A stretch of 24,502 nucleotides of DNA, from positions 1 to 24,502 of IMG/VR virus record IMGVR_UViG_3300034111_000733; one strand, written 5' to 3'. This DNA comes from a virus. Shown one piece after another: positions 1 through 7,146 of this stretch (the stretch's first letter is position 1; each line of letters begins with the position of its first letter). The notes under the pieces were generated by a model. The model had not been told where the DNA came from and ran no database searches. It saw only the letters and a program-made list of their open reading frames with translations. The translations under genes and the position numbers were made by a program.

Positions 1-1
1 T

Positions 2-94
2 GGAGGTGGTGGCGGTGGCGGTTCTGGTGGAACTACCGGTGGCGCTGGAGCAGCCGGTGGCGACGGGCGCGTTATCATTGTCACTTACTTCTGA
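2..94 (+). CDS. Glycine-rich fibre/tail protein, C-terminal fragment
   Basis: The window opens inside this gene. Only the last 30 codons are visible, ending at TGA 92-94. They are a Gly-rich run followed by a short beta-strand end, GRVIIVTYF. The same architecture (Gly-rich repeat, then a G-V-hydrophobic strand before the stop) closes the complete protein at 1833-2546, which ends GVLVVRYLYQ. Phage fibre and structural proteins often end in such glycine-rich domains. The next gene starts 2 bases after the stop. The missing N-terminus prevents a more exact call. Confidence 0.7.
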   Translation, partial: GGGGGGGSGGTTGGAGAAGGDGRVIIVTYF

Positions 95-96
95 AA

Positions 97-453
97 ATGA
101 ACTGGGTAAACTTAATCACAAACCAATGCTTTTTCGGTCAGCAAATGCCAGAGGGTTTGGATTGGCAGCAAATCACCACAGAAGAGTTTAACTCACTGCG
201 TGCATCAGGCTGGAACCCTACTGAATATGTTCCTCCATACCGCGTAAGTAAGGACACGATCACCAGCCGCGTCCTCGACGCTGGCAAGATCCCAGATCTG
301 ATGGCCGTCATTGCCGGTTTGAACGCCGAAGAACAATTTCTTTGGACTAACTACGCTTGGTTCTGGAATACAAATCCCACCGCTATCGCCATCTGCCAGC
401 AGCTAGGACTCGACCCTGCGGTGATCCTAGCTCCCGACCCATATCTGACCTAA
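97..453 (+). CDS. Hypothetical protein in tail module (118 aa)
   Basis: I do not recognise a family. It starts at ATG 97, 2 bases after the fibre fragment, and its stop TAA shares one base with the next ATG (TAATG), so it lies in a translationally coupled string. The protein is soluble-looking and rich in Trp and Tyr (positions 65-118 include EEQFLWTNYAWFWNTNP). It has no signal peptide, membrane segment or catalytic motif that I can see. The position right after a fibre gene would suit a fibre chaperone or a small virion protein, but that rests on context only. Confidence 0.75.
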   Translation: MNWVNLITNQCFFGQQMPEGLDWQQITTEEFNSLRASGWNPTEYVPPYRVSKDTITSRVLDAGKIPDLMAVIAGLNAEEQFLWTNYAWFWNTNPTAIAICQQLGLDPAVILAPDPYLT

Positions 454-839
454 TGAAGCGCATCCTCGCCTCGTTCCTGCTAGTTGCTACCGCGTTCGCC
501 CAGACGGGCGACACGCTGACCGTTAACACCGGCCAACAGATGGCGTTCTCGGCCACGGCTGAGGGCACGCCGCCGCTTACTTGGCAATGGCTCAAGAACG
601 GCGTGGCGATCGCCGGGGCTACCAATGCCAGCTACACCATCGCCTCTGCCGCGACCACCGATTCCGGCACATATCGGGCTCGCGCCACCAACTCGGCCGG
701 CAACGCCGAATCAAACGCGCTGACGATCAACGTCGTTGTGCCGGTGATCGCGCCCAAAAATGTTGTGGCGAGTGTGGTTGTGACGACCCCCACGCAGGGG
801 GGCAATTCTGGCAACAAGCCCCGCGCTCCGCGTGATTGA
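453..839 (+). CDS. Secreted Ig-like domain protein (128 aa)
   Basis: ATG 453 overlaps the previous stop as TAATG, which fixes the start, although the frame is open further upstream. Residues 1-16 (MKRILASFLLVATAFA) form a classical Sec signal peptide with a likely cut at AFA|Q. Residues about 20-100 form one Ig-like fold: WQWLKNG carries the core Trp, and DSGTY is the typical Tyr-corner strand, followed by NSAG. This wording is typical of Ig-like domains in Verrucomicrobiota secreted proteins (established pattern). The C-terminal tail is basic and unstructured. Phage Ig domains usually sit on virions without a signal peptide, so export to the periplasm or cell surface is unusual. Neighbouring lysis-type genes suggest a late envelope role, but surface binding or superinfection exclusion are alternatives. 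Confidence 0.8.
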   Translation: MKRILASFLLVATAFAQTGDTLTVNTGQQMAFSATAEGTPPLTWQWLKNGVAIAGATNASYTIASAATTDSGTYRARATNSAGNAESNALTINVVVPVIAPKNVVASVVVTTPTQGGNSGNKPRAPRD

Positions 840-1059
840 GCTGGCCTCCCTCATAGTAGCCCTAGGAAAGGCCATTCCTTTCGTTTCTAGGCTACTTACC
901 GAGGTGGAGCGCATCAGGGTAGCCCAAACCCATAATGCCATCGATAAAGCCATTACAGAGGCCCGCAAAGGGCCTTCTGTGTGTCCTAGCCCTTCTTGCC
1001 CTCTCCGGGTGCTACACCACGGGGCAGGTGGACAGGTTCCTGAAGCACCCCGAGTTTAA
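832..1059 (+). CDS. Small helical protein overlapping the lysis lipoprotein gene (75 aa)
   Basis: GTG 832 overlaps the end of the Ig-like gene by 8 bases. Residues 2-20 (IELASLIVALGKAIPFVSR) are hydrophobic to amphipathic. A charged helix follows, with AIDKAITEARKG near residue 47. I recall phage proteins of this shape (hydrophobic N-terminus, then a DxAIxxARxG helix) directly upstream of small lysis lipoproteins. The last 40 or so codons share DNA with the lipoprotein gene in another frame and look like low-quality protein, as expected for the outer gene of a nested pair. It could be an inner-membrane spanin-like partner, but it is much shorter than Rz. Confidence 0.55.
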   Translation: MIELASLIVALGKAIPFVSRLLTEVERIRVAQTHNAIDKAITEARKGPSVCPSPSCPLRVLHHGAGGQVPEAPRV

Positions 1060-1138
1060 GGCGGCGGCTCAGTTTGCCCCCAACTTCACCTCGGAAGTGC
1101 TTCACGCTTTGGCAGAAGCGGAGAAAAAGTCGTGGTAG
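935..1138 (+). CDS. Lysis-associated lipoprotein, Rz1-like (67 aa)
   Basis: The protein begins with a short basic segment, then a hydrophobic stretch (LLCVLALLAL) and a clean lipobox, LSGC, with Cys at residue 26. This predicts a signal-peptidase II lipoprotein with a mature part of about 42 residues. The mature part is a short helical domain (FLKHPEFKAAAQFAP, then LHALAEAEKK). Small outer-membrane lipoproteins encoded inside or overlapping a partner gene in another frame are the classical arrangement of o-spanins, and here it overlaps 832-1059 by 125 bases. A holin-like gene follows 10 bases later. No Shine-Dalgarno sequence is seen before ATG 935, so translation may depend on the upstream gene. 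Confidence 0.7.
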   Translation: MPSIKPLQRPAKGLLCVLALLALSGCYTTGQVDRFLKHPEFKAAAQFAPNFTSEVLHALAEAEKKSW

Positions 1139-1148
1139 GATAGGCCAG

Positions 1149-1295
1149 ATGCTCCAAGCCAAGGACTACATCGTTGCCGGGACACCAGTAATGGCGTCCG
1201 TCACCCTTGGTCAGGTCAATCAAGTGGCAGCTCTTGTGGGCACCCTTCTTGGAATTGCATACCTACTCTGGAAATGGCGGAGGGAGGCCAAGTGA
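1149..1295 (+). CDS. Holin-like small membrane protein (48 aa)
   Basis: ATG 1149 is preceded by AGGA with 8-base spacing. Residues about 25-42 form one transmembrane helix (VAALVGTLLGIAYLLWKW), followed by a basic tail, RREAK. The N-terminal half is weakly hydrophobic. Small phage proteins with one membrane span and a positively charged C-terminus beside a lysis lipoprotein are commonly holins or holin-like. Its stop TGA overlaps the next GTG start (GTGA). The call rests on topology and context, not on a recognised family. Confidence 0.65.
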   Translation: MLQAKDYIVAGTPVMASVTLGQVNQVAALVGTLLGIAYLLWKWRREAK

Positions 1296-1543
1296 AGAAG
1301 GCGGATATGCCCTGCAACCAGCCGATGAAGAGCTGGAGGCCGGGGAAGAAGAAGGTGGTGAAGGCTTGTGCGAATGGACAGGAGAGGATCGTCCATTTCG
1401 GTGATAGCTCGATGAAGGACTTTACCCAGCACCGCTCCAAGGAGCGCCGTAAGTCCTATTGCGCCCGTTCCGGTGGGATTAAGGGTGGGGAAGGCAAGCT
1501 CTCTGCCAACTACTGGGCGCGTAAGGTGCTTTGGTCCTGTTAA
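1292..1543 (+). CDS. Conserved small basic phage protein (83 aa)
   Basis: I choose GTG 1292 because it overlaps the holin-like stop (GTGA) and has a strong GGAGG a few bases upstream. The resulting start, MKKADMPCNQP, fits a widespread small phage protein with the line KADMPCN-P-R-x-G-KKKVVKAC, then HFGD and YWARKVLW near the end. The family is highly basic with a conserved Cys pair (residues 8 and about 26) and is of unknown function. It is commonly encoded near tail or structural genes. An upstream ATG at 1274 is in frame, but its extra residues (AEGGQ) come from the ribosome-binding site. Confidence 0.8.
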   Translation: MKKADMPCNQPMKSWRPGKKKVVKACANGQERIVHFGDSSMKDFTQHRSKERRKSYCARSGGIKGGEGKLSANYWARKVLWSC

Positions 1544-1547
1544 TCCT

Positions 1548-1673
1548 ATGAAGAAATCATCCGGTTGTAAGCATCGCAAAGGTCACGAAAAGAACGAGTC
1601 CAAGAAGGAGCGTATGATGGAATACGGCTCTATGAAGACTCGTAATTACGGTACTTCCCGCAAGAAGCGGTAA
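1548..1673 (+). CDS. Very small basic protein (41 aa)
   Basis: ATG 1548 lies 4 bases after the previous stop. The product is almost entirely charged, Lys/Arg/Glu/His-rich with one Cys, ending GTSRKKR. There is no membrane segment. It belongs with its two neighbours as a set of three tiny basic proteins between the holin-like gene and the second glycine-rich fibre gene. They could be nucleic-acid binding or minor virion proteins, but nothing in the sequence decides this. The next ATG follows 2 bases after the stop. Confidence 0.6.
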   Translation: MKKSSGCKHRKGHEKNESKKERMMEYGSMKTRNYGTSRKKR

Positions 1674-1675
1674 TT

Positions 1676-1816
1676 ATGCCCCTCACCAAGAAGGGGAAGA
1701 AGATTATGGCCTCGATGCAGGCCGAGTACGGTAAGGAGAAGGGCCAGCGGGTGTTCTACGCTGCCGCCAACAAGGGCACGATTAAGGGTACGGATTTCAA
1801 GCGGAAGCGGCGGTAA
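1676..1816 (+). CDS. Conserved tiny phage protein, MPLTKKGKKI type (46 aa)
   Basis: The sequence MPLTKKGKKIMASMQAEYG, then KGQRVFYAAANKGTIKG, matches a tiny protein family I have seen repeatedly in phage and metagenomic phage contigs (start MPLTKKGxKI, core VFYAxxNKG). It is basic, has no membrane segment, and its function is unknown. It starts 2 bases after the preceding tiny gene and ends 16 bases before the fibre gene. Short length alone would make it doubtful, but the recognisable line supports it. Confidence 0.75.
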   Translation: MPLTKKGKKIMASMQAEYGKEKGQRVFYAAANKGTIKGTDFKRKRR

Positions 1817-1832
1817 GTGGTAGGATAGGTGT

Positions 1833-2546
1833 ATGCCTGTCCTGTCCACAGTTGGTGCTGCCTCTTTGCGGGCGTTTGGGGCCTTCCGTCAGGGGACGGC
1901 GGCTGGGTTCATCTCAGCCACGGGCGGGACGATCACCACTAGTGGGGATTACAAATACCACACATTTACGTCTTCGGGGACGTTTTCAGTAGCCTCGGTG
2001 CCTTCCGGCAGGACGATTGACTACATCCTCGTTGCTGGTGGCGGTGGTGCCGAGTCAAATGCCGGTGCGGGCGCTGGTGGCGTCGTTGAGAGGCTTACCC
2101 AGTCCATTAGCTCTGGGTCGTTTGCCGTTACGATTGGCACCGGAGGTGCGGTTGGCGCTTCTGGCAACAATTCGGTTTTCAACGGCCAAACCGCTCTTGG
2201 TGGCGGGCGCGGCAACTCTTCCGGCATAGGCGCTTCTGGCGGCTCTGGCGGCGGTGGTAGCACCGGAGGCGGCGTTGCCCTTCAGCCAACGTCTGCCTCT
2301 GGCGGATATGGACACGCTGGCAACATCGGCAATGGCGGCGGCGCCGGAAGTGCGGCTGCCAGCAACAATAGCGGCGACCCCTACTTCAGCGCCACCTTCA
2401 ATGAAAGCTATGCCGATGGCGGGCCTACCGACGCCATCCACGAAGGACCCGGATACATTGGGTCTGGTGGCGGGTACAATACAAACACGGGCATTTCTTA
2501 TGCTGGCGCGAATGGCGTCTTGGTGGTCCGCTACCTCTATCAATAA
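1833..2546 (+). CDS. Glycine-rich tail fibre-like protein (237 aa)
   Basis: ATG 1833 has AGGA 7 bases upstream. An N-terminal segment (MPVLSTVGAASLRAFGAFRQG) leads to a beta-rich stretch near residues 38-60 (YKYHTFTSSGTFSV). From about 65 to the end it is a glycine-rich domain with repeated GGGG and GSGG loops, closing with GVLVVRYLYQ. This is the general pattern of phage glycine-rich appendage domains, which form polyglycine-II-like or loop-rich tips that contact the host surface. It resembles the fragment at the window start, so the tail module carries two such proteins. The stop overlaps the next ATG (TAATG). Confidence 0.75.
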   Translation: MPVLSTVGAASLRAFGAFRQGTAAGFISATGGTITTSGDYKYHTFTSSGTFSVASVPSGRTIDYILVAGGGGAESNAGAGAGGVVERLTQSISSGSFAVTIGTGGAVGASGNNSVFNGQTALGGGRGNSSGIGASGGSGGGGSTGGGVALQPTSASGGYGHAGNIGNGGGAGSAAASNNSGDPYFSATFNESYADGGPTDAIHEGPGYIGSGGGYNTNTGISYAGANGVLVVRYLYQ

Positions 2547-4723
2547 TGGCACGCTATTCCAAGTTTGGGGCATTAGACTCGGCCATTGTTGACGATGGTG
2601 ATGTAGGCTTTACGCGGGTCAATAACCGCCTCCGTCCTGACCAGTTGAAGGGCGGAGAGGTCTATTCCAGCATCAATGGGCGGATGGACATCGAGGGGGC
2701 TTGGCAGACCCGTAAGGGGTTGGAGAGCTTCGGTCCCACCCTTACTGCCAATACGGAGTCGATCCGGCTTACGTCCCCCGCTGTCTGGTATCTGTACGCC
2801 ACGGCCAGCATCTCTTCGGCTAGCCGCTCTGGCACCACCGTAACGGTTAATACGGCTACGAATGCCTTCGTCACCAGCACATTGGTGAACATTGCTGGCG
2901 TTAGTGGAACGGTCGATCCCACGGGCAATCGGGTGATCACGGTCGTCAGCACCACCCAATTCACCTTCACCATCCCCGGCGCTACGGGAAGTGAGACCTA
3001 CACCGTCAGCTCTGGGGTGGCGGGTCCGGCCAAGCTTACGGCTACGGCTACGACGGGCGTTTACGGCTCTTGCCTCTTCTCCGACCCTTCCAGCCAGAAC
3101 GCCAACTACATCATCCGGGCGACCAATCAGAACGCCATTGCCACCCCTGCTAGTGGCGGGTCTTCGGTGACGATTGCCTATCCGGCTGGCGTATCCATCT
3201 CCTCGGCTGTGGAACTCCTGCAATGCTTCGACAAGGTGCTGATGTTCCGCGAGGGGGAGACGGCTTTGGAGTGGAACGGAGACCTTTCGGGCAGTCCGGC
3301 CTTCACGGCGGTGGCTAGTGGGTTGTATACCCAGCCCGTCTACTTCGATGCGGCGGGGAATGCCTCCATCACGGATGGCGTGGTCACGATCACGGCCAAC
3401 TCCCACGGGCTGTCGGTGGGCGACACGGTGTACGTCATCGACCGAGCGTCCTCCGAGCTTCAGGAGGGCGACTTTCCCTACACGGTGAGCGATGTACCTA
3501 CGGCCAACAGCTTCAAGTTCCTTGGGCAGGTTCCGGACATTGCCTCGGATCGGATCGTAGTCTCCAAGAAAATTAGTTCTGGGAAGGGCTTCATCCATAT
3601 GCCCGCGCCGGGATGGGGTTACTACCATCAACGTCGTCTGTGGGTGCCTTACTGGTACGAGCCGGGTGCCGGTTCCTATACTGACAGAAATGTCAGGGAT
3701 GAGATCATTGCCTCCGACATTCTGGATAGCGACACCTACGACCGCATCCAGAACCAATATCGGATCACGGCTGGTGTAGCCGACTACGTTGTCGGGCTTC
3801 AGGCGTTTGCCGAGGACAACCTCCTCGTCTTTAACCGCAATTCCATCCATCTGGTGAGGGGAATCAGCGGATCGGTGGCTGACACGGCTGTTCAGATGAT
3901 TACGTCTGAGGTCGGATGTGTGGCCCGCCGGTCCATCCTCCAGATCGGGAATCAGGTTCTGTTCCTCTCCGACAATGGGGTATATGCCGCGGCCTTCGGT
4001 GACCTTTATAACCTAAGAGGTGCAGGCGTACCTTTGTCGGAGCCTATTGCGGCTACGATTCAGCGGATTAACAAGGACTACGCGGATAGGGCGGTCGCGG
4101 CCTACTTCAACAACCGCTACTACCTCGCGGTGCCGTTGGACGCCTCCACGACCAACAACGCCATCCTCATCTACAACTTCCTGAATCAGGGCTGGGAGTC
4201 GTTGGATACGACGGGGCAGACGGGTTGGGAGATCGACAACTTCATCGTCGCGGACAACAGCGGTCTGGCCTCCCTGTACACCATCAGTCCCAGCGGTTCG
4301 ATCCACGAAATTGACGCCCGGGAGGACGGGAATGACAATCTGTCCCTATTTGCCGGGATCAGCCCCGCCATCTACCCCATCTCCAGCAGCGTCACCACCC
4401 GTCAGTACGCCTACGGGGTGATGGACCGCAAGAAGTTCAATTCCTATGAGTTCCATATTGAAAGCTCTGCTTCGGAGTCCTCGAACGCGACGTTCTCGGC
4501 GGAAGTGGAGAATCCCGATGCCATTGTTGATCTTGGCACTCTCTCAAGCCTCCTTGGCTCCAATCTGGCGGTAGCCGAAGATGCGTCGCTGCGTGGTAGA
4601 ATCGGAAACAAGCGCGGCTATGGCATCCAGATGACGGTGGCCCCTACCAATGGGCGACCGAAGTTAAGGGCCGTAAAGGTGCAGGCGATGATCACCGACC
4701 CAACTATCTCTCAAGCCTCCTAA
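2546..4723 (+). CDS. Tail nozzle / DNA-stabilisation beta-propeller-like protein (725 aa)
   Basis: The N-terminus contains VYSSINGRMDIEGAWQTRKGL, close in pattern to the NGxxxxxxGxxxRxG line near the start of short-tail nozzle proteins (T7 gp12, P22 gp10-type). Residues about 80-190 insert an Ig/FN-like beta domain with many Thr and Val. Residues about 410-560 have the blade-like line FAEDNLLVFNRNSIHLVRG, then EVGCVARRSILQIGNQVLFLS, then DNGVY and FNNRYYLAVP. That pattern is common in tail-hub propellers, where EVGC and LSxxGVY recur. The size is near the roughly 790 residues of T7 gp12. It should form the distal tube that DNA leaves through. Start ATG 2546 overlaps the previous stop. Confidence 0.7.
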   Translation: MARYSKFGALDSAIVDDGDVGFTRVNNRLRPDQLKGGEVYSSINGRMDIEGAWQTRKGLESFGPTLTANTESIRLTSPAVWYLYATASISSASRSGTTVTVNTATNAFVTSTLVNIAGVSGTVDPTGNRVITVVSTTQFTFTIPGATGSETYTVSSGVAGPAKLTATATTGVYGSCLFSDPSSQNANYIIRATNQNAIATPASGGSSVTIAYPAGVSISSAVELLQCFDKVLMFREGETALEWNGDLSGSPAFTAVASGLYTQPVYFDAAGNASITDGVVTITANSHGLSVGDTVYVIDRASSELQEGDFPYTVSDVPTANSFKFLGQVPDIASDRIVVSKKISSGKGFIHMPAPGWGYYHQRRLWVPYWYEPGAGSYTDRNVRDEIIASDILDSDTYDRIQNQYRITAGVADYVVGLQAFAEDNLLVFNRNSIHLVRGISGSVADTAVQMITSEVGCVARRSILQIGNQVLFLSDNGVYAAAFGDLYNLRGAGVPLSEPIAATIQRINKDYADRAVAAYFNNRYYLAVPLDASTTNNAILIYNFLNQGWESLDTTGQTGWEIDNFIVADNSGLASLYTISPSGSIHEIDAREDGNDNLSLFAGISPAIYPISSSVTTRQYAYGVMDRKKFNSYEFHIESSASESSNATFSAEVENPDAIVDLGTLSSLLGSNLAVAEDASLRGRIGNKRGYGIQMTVAPTNGRPKLRAVKVQAMITDPTISQAS

Positions 4724-4724
4724 T

Positions 4725-5420
4725 ATGCCTGTCCTTTCCAAAGGCACCACTTTTGCCACGGGCGATGCCCCTACGGCTACCACCCTGAACAATCTGGTGG
4801 ACAACGCCACATTTGCGTCCGGGGCGGTGGATGGAGCGACCACCCAGCTTTCGGGTGGTGCGGTGATTGTGAAGGACGGTGGTATTACCGCTGCCAAGCT
4901 GTCTACCGGAGGCCCTACTTGGACCTCTGGAGGGGCTCTGACGGCTACTTCAATCCAAAGTACCCCTATTGGCTCTTCTACGGCCTCTTCCGGGGCGTTT
5001 ACGACCCTTTCGGCGTCTGGCACTACCTCCATCTACGAAGTGCTGGAAAAGGCTTCTATTGCGGCTACTTCGCTTACGGGGACCGTTAACTACAATGCCT
5101 TGGATGGGGCGGTGCTGTATTGCACCTCAAATGCATCTGGCAACTGGACGCTGAACGTGCGTGGGGATGGTTCGACCACCCTTAACAACGTGATGGCGAC
5201 GGGGGACAGCCTGAGCTTGGCTGTCTTGGTCACTCAGGGTTCCACGGCTTACTACCAGTCCGGCTTCCAGATTGACGGGTCCAGCGTGACTCCCAAGTGG
5301 GCGGGTGGCACGGCTCCGACTGCGGGCAATGCGTCTAGTGTGGACGCCTACACCCTCACCATCTTTAAGACGGGTTCGGCTACCTTCACCGTCTTCGCCA
5401 GTCAGACCAAATTCGCTTAA
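4725..5420 (+). CDS. Fibre-like virion protein with conserved C-terminal domain (231 aa)
   Basis: The N-terminal half is low-complexity Thr/Ser/Ala/Gly with the line SKGTTFATGDAPTATTLNNLVD, seen in phage fibre shafts. The C-terminal half (about 105-231) matches a domain I recognise from marine and cyanophage structural proteins: NYNALDGAVLYCTSNASGNW, then LAVLVTQGSTAYY, then IDGSSVTPKW-GG-AP-GNASS, ending TFTVFASQTKFA. That domain is a small beta fold of unknown exact role. The protein starts MPVLS, like the fibre protein at 1833. It begins 1 base after the nozzle gene and ends 2 bases before the next gene, so it is part of the same late transcript. Confidence 0.75.
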   Translation: MPVLSKGTTFATGDAPTATTLNNLVDNATFASGAVDGATTQLSGGAVIVKDGGITAAKLSTGGPTWTSGGALTATSIQSTPIGSSTASSGAFTTLSASGTTSIYEVLEKASIAATSLTGTVNYNALDGAVLYCTSNASGNWTLNVRGDGSTTLNNVMATGDSLSLAVLVTQGSTAYYQSGFQIDGSSVTPKWAGGTAPTAGNASSVDAYTLTIFKTGSATFTVFASQTKFA

Positions 5421-5422
5421 TT

Positions 5423-7129
5423 ATGGCCGACCCACTAGAGGACCTTAATCTCATTGGTGTAAACAATCCCCGCACCAACTACAACCCCACGGGTGGCGTA
5501 GTGCAGTTGCCGGGGCAAGGCGGGGCTCCCGGTCCGTACACGGTTGATCCGGGCGCTGCGATCAGTTCCTACGTCAACGCCTTTACCCCGGAGTTGATGG
5601 CGAGCATTTTGGGGCTGGAGCGCAGCTATGGCCCCCAGTTCACGGAGCTGGATCTGGCCGCTCTTCGGCAGAGGGTCGGCGGCACGCTCCCGCTGATTAA
5701 GGAGATGACCACGGCGGCTGGTGAGGTTGGCCGTGGAGAGACCAATTTAGAGCGGAACTTCAACATCGACCAGCTTAACCAGCTTGGTTACCCGACTCTG
5801 GACGCCTTCCTCAAGGCGAATCCGTATCTCAAGTCGGCTATGGATCGCTCGGATGCCCTTGGCGGAGTGTCCACGAATGCCGCCATTGATGCGCTTTCCC
5901 GTAATCTTCTGGGCGGGGCTCCGTCGGCTCAGAACCTTACTCCCCAGACCATTGCTGCCCAGCAGCTTCAGCTTGGTGGCACTCTGACTCCCCAGCAGGT
6001 GCAGGCGGAGCGGATTGCTGCGGAGCGGATTGCGGCGGGTCAAATTGCGGCGGAACGGGTGGGTGCGGGGGCTCTTGGCGAGTCCCTTTACCAGCAGGCT
6101 TTGAACGCCCAGCAGCAGAGCCCGCTTTCGCAGGCTTTGCAGGCTCGTGGTCTGTCGATGGCGATGACCCCCGGTCAGCTCTCCCCCGAGGAGATTCGGG
6201 CGGCTACGCAGGGCACCCGTGAGGGGTTTGCCTCGTCCGGTCGTCTGATGGACAATGCGGCCATTACGGGTGAGGCCCTTGCCCGTGCGGGGGCTGCGCG
6301 TGAGCGGTCGATGCAGGACATCGCTGCTGCCCAGCAGATCAACCAGCAGCTTCTTGGAGCCCAGCAGCAGGGTCAGGCGTTGGCTACGGATGTTCTGCGG
6401 GCTGATATTCAGCGCCAGCAAGCCAATGTGGGCAATCAGCTTCAGGCTGGTCAGTTCAACGTGGATGCGGCTCTGCGGGCTTCTCTGGCTAATCAGCAGA
6501 CGGGCCTTACGGCCAGTCAGGCTAATCAGGATGCGTTCCTGCGTGCGGCGCTTGCTAACCAGCAGGCCAATATGCAGGCCGACCAGTTCAACATCACGAA
6601 CCTTCAGGATGTTGGCCGGTTCAACATTGGTACGGGCTTGCAGACGAGCACGTACAACGCGGATGCGGCAAATCGGGCGGCTGAGGCCAATCGGGCGTTC
6701 AACTACACGGCGAATCAGGACTACCTCCGCAATCTGGGCTTGTTGGGTCAGACGACTTCTGCGATGCGCGAGGCTGATCGTGCGTACAACCTCAATCAGG
6801 TTGGCACGTATGGCAACGTGACGAACGCCGCCCTGAATGCGGTGAACTTCAACGCTCCTGCTCCGGGCGTGAATACGGGCCTCAACTACTTCACAACTGG
6901 TGGCAATGTTCCGAGTGCAAATCGGTTTGACCCGAATGCTGGCGTGAATCTGGCGGCTACTACTGCCGCCAATCTGAGCAATTACGGGGCTAACATTTAT
7001 AGCGCAAATCAGACTAGGGCTGCGGCTGAGGCTGCTGCGGCAGCTACCCGTTCTGCTGGCAAGACAAGCCTATTCGGCTCATTGCTAGGAGCCATACCGG
7101 GCATTGGCGGGTTGTTCAAGAAGACCTAA
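5423..7129 (+). CDS. Gln/Ala-rich ejection-type virion protein (568 aa)
   Basis: Residues 1-60 are Gly/Pro-rich. Residues about 60-160 are globular (ELDLAALRQRVGGTLPLIKEM). From about 175 to 470 the protein is a long helical, Gln/Asn/Ala-rich segment with tandem repeats (AERIAAERIAAGQIAAERV) and repeated ANQQ/QANQD units, which suits an extended coiled rod. The last 17 residues (SLFGSLLGAIPGIGGLFKK) are glycine-rich and hydrophobic, like a membrane-active tip. Genes of this type sit between tail and large internal-virion genes in many uncultured podoviruses. I infer a DNA-ejection or internal-core role; a tail-needle role is the alternative. Confidence 0.65.
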   Translation: MADPLEDLNLIGVNNPRTNYNPTGGVVQLPGQGGAPGPYTVDPGAAISSYVNAFTPELMASILGLERSYGPQFTELDLAALRQRVGGTLPLIKEMTTAAGEVGRGETNLERNFNIDQLNQLGYPTLDAFLKANPYLKSAMDRSDALGGVSTNAAIDALSRNLLGGAPSAQNLTPQTIAAQQLQLGGTLTPQQVQAERIAAERIAAGQIAAERVGAGALGESLYQQALNAQQQSPLSQALQARGLSMAMTPGQLSPEEIRAATQGTREGFASSGRLMDNAAITGEALARAGAARERSMQDIAAAQQINQQLLGAQQQGQALATDVLRADIQRQQANVGNQLQAGQFNVDAALRASLANQQTGLTASQANQDAFLRAALANQQANMQADQFNITNLQDVGRFNIGTGLQTSTYNADAANRAAEANRAFNYTANQDYLRNLGLLGQTTSAMREADRAYNLNQVGTYGNVTNAALNAVNFNAPAPGVNTGLNYFTTGGNVPSANRFDPNAGVNLAATTAANLSNYGANIYSANQTRAAAEAAAAATRSAGKTSLFGSLLGAIPGIGGLFKKT

Positions 7130-7146
7130 GCTTAAACTCAAGGACT

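Larger units (their letters stand above)
1132..1829 (+). repeat. Identical 13-bp leader containing the Shine-Dalgarno, two copies
   Basis: The sequence gtggtaggatagg occurs at 1132-1144, just before the holin-like gene, and again at 1817-1829, just before the glycine-rich fibre gene. In both copies AGGA lies 7-8 bases from the ATG. Only the two terminal 13-bp copies are the repeat; the DNA between them is the small-gene cluster. Confidence 0.7.

Noticed and set aside
2573-3850. Long minus-strand open frame opposite the nozzle gene
   Set aside because: It is a shadow of the plus-strand gene: Arg/Gly/Asp-rich, with no ribosome-binding site or family resemblance.
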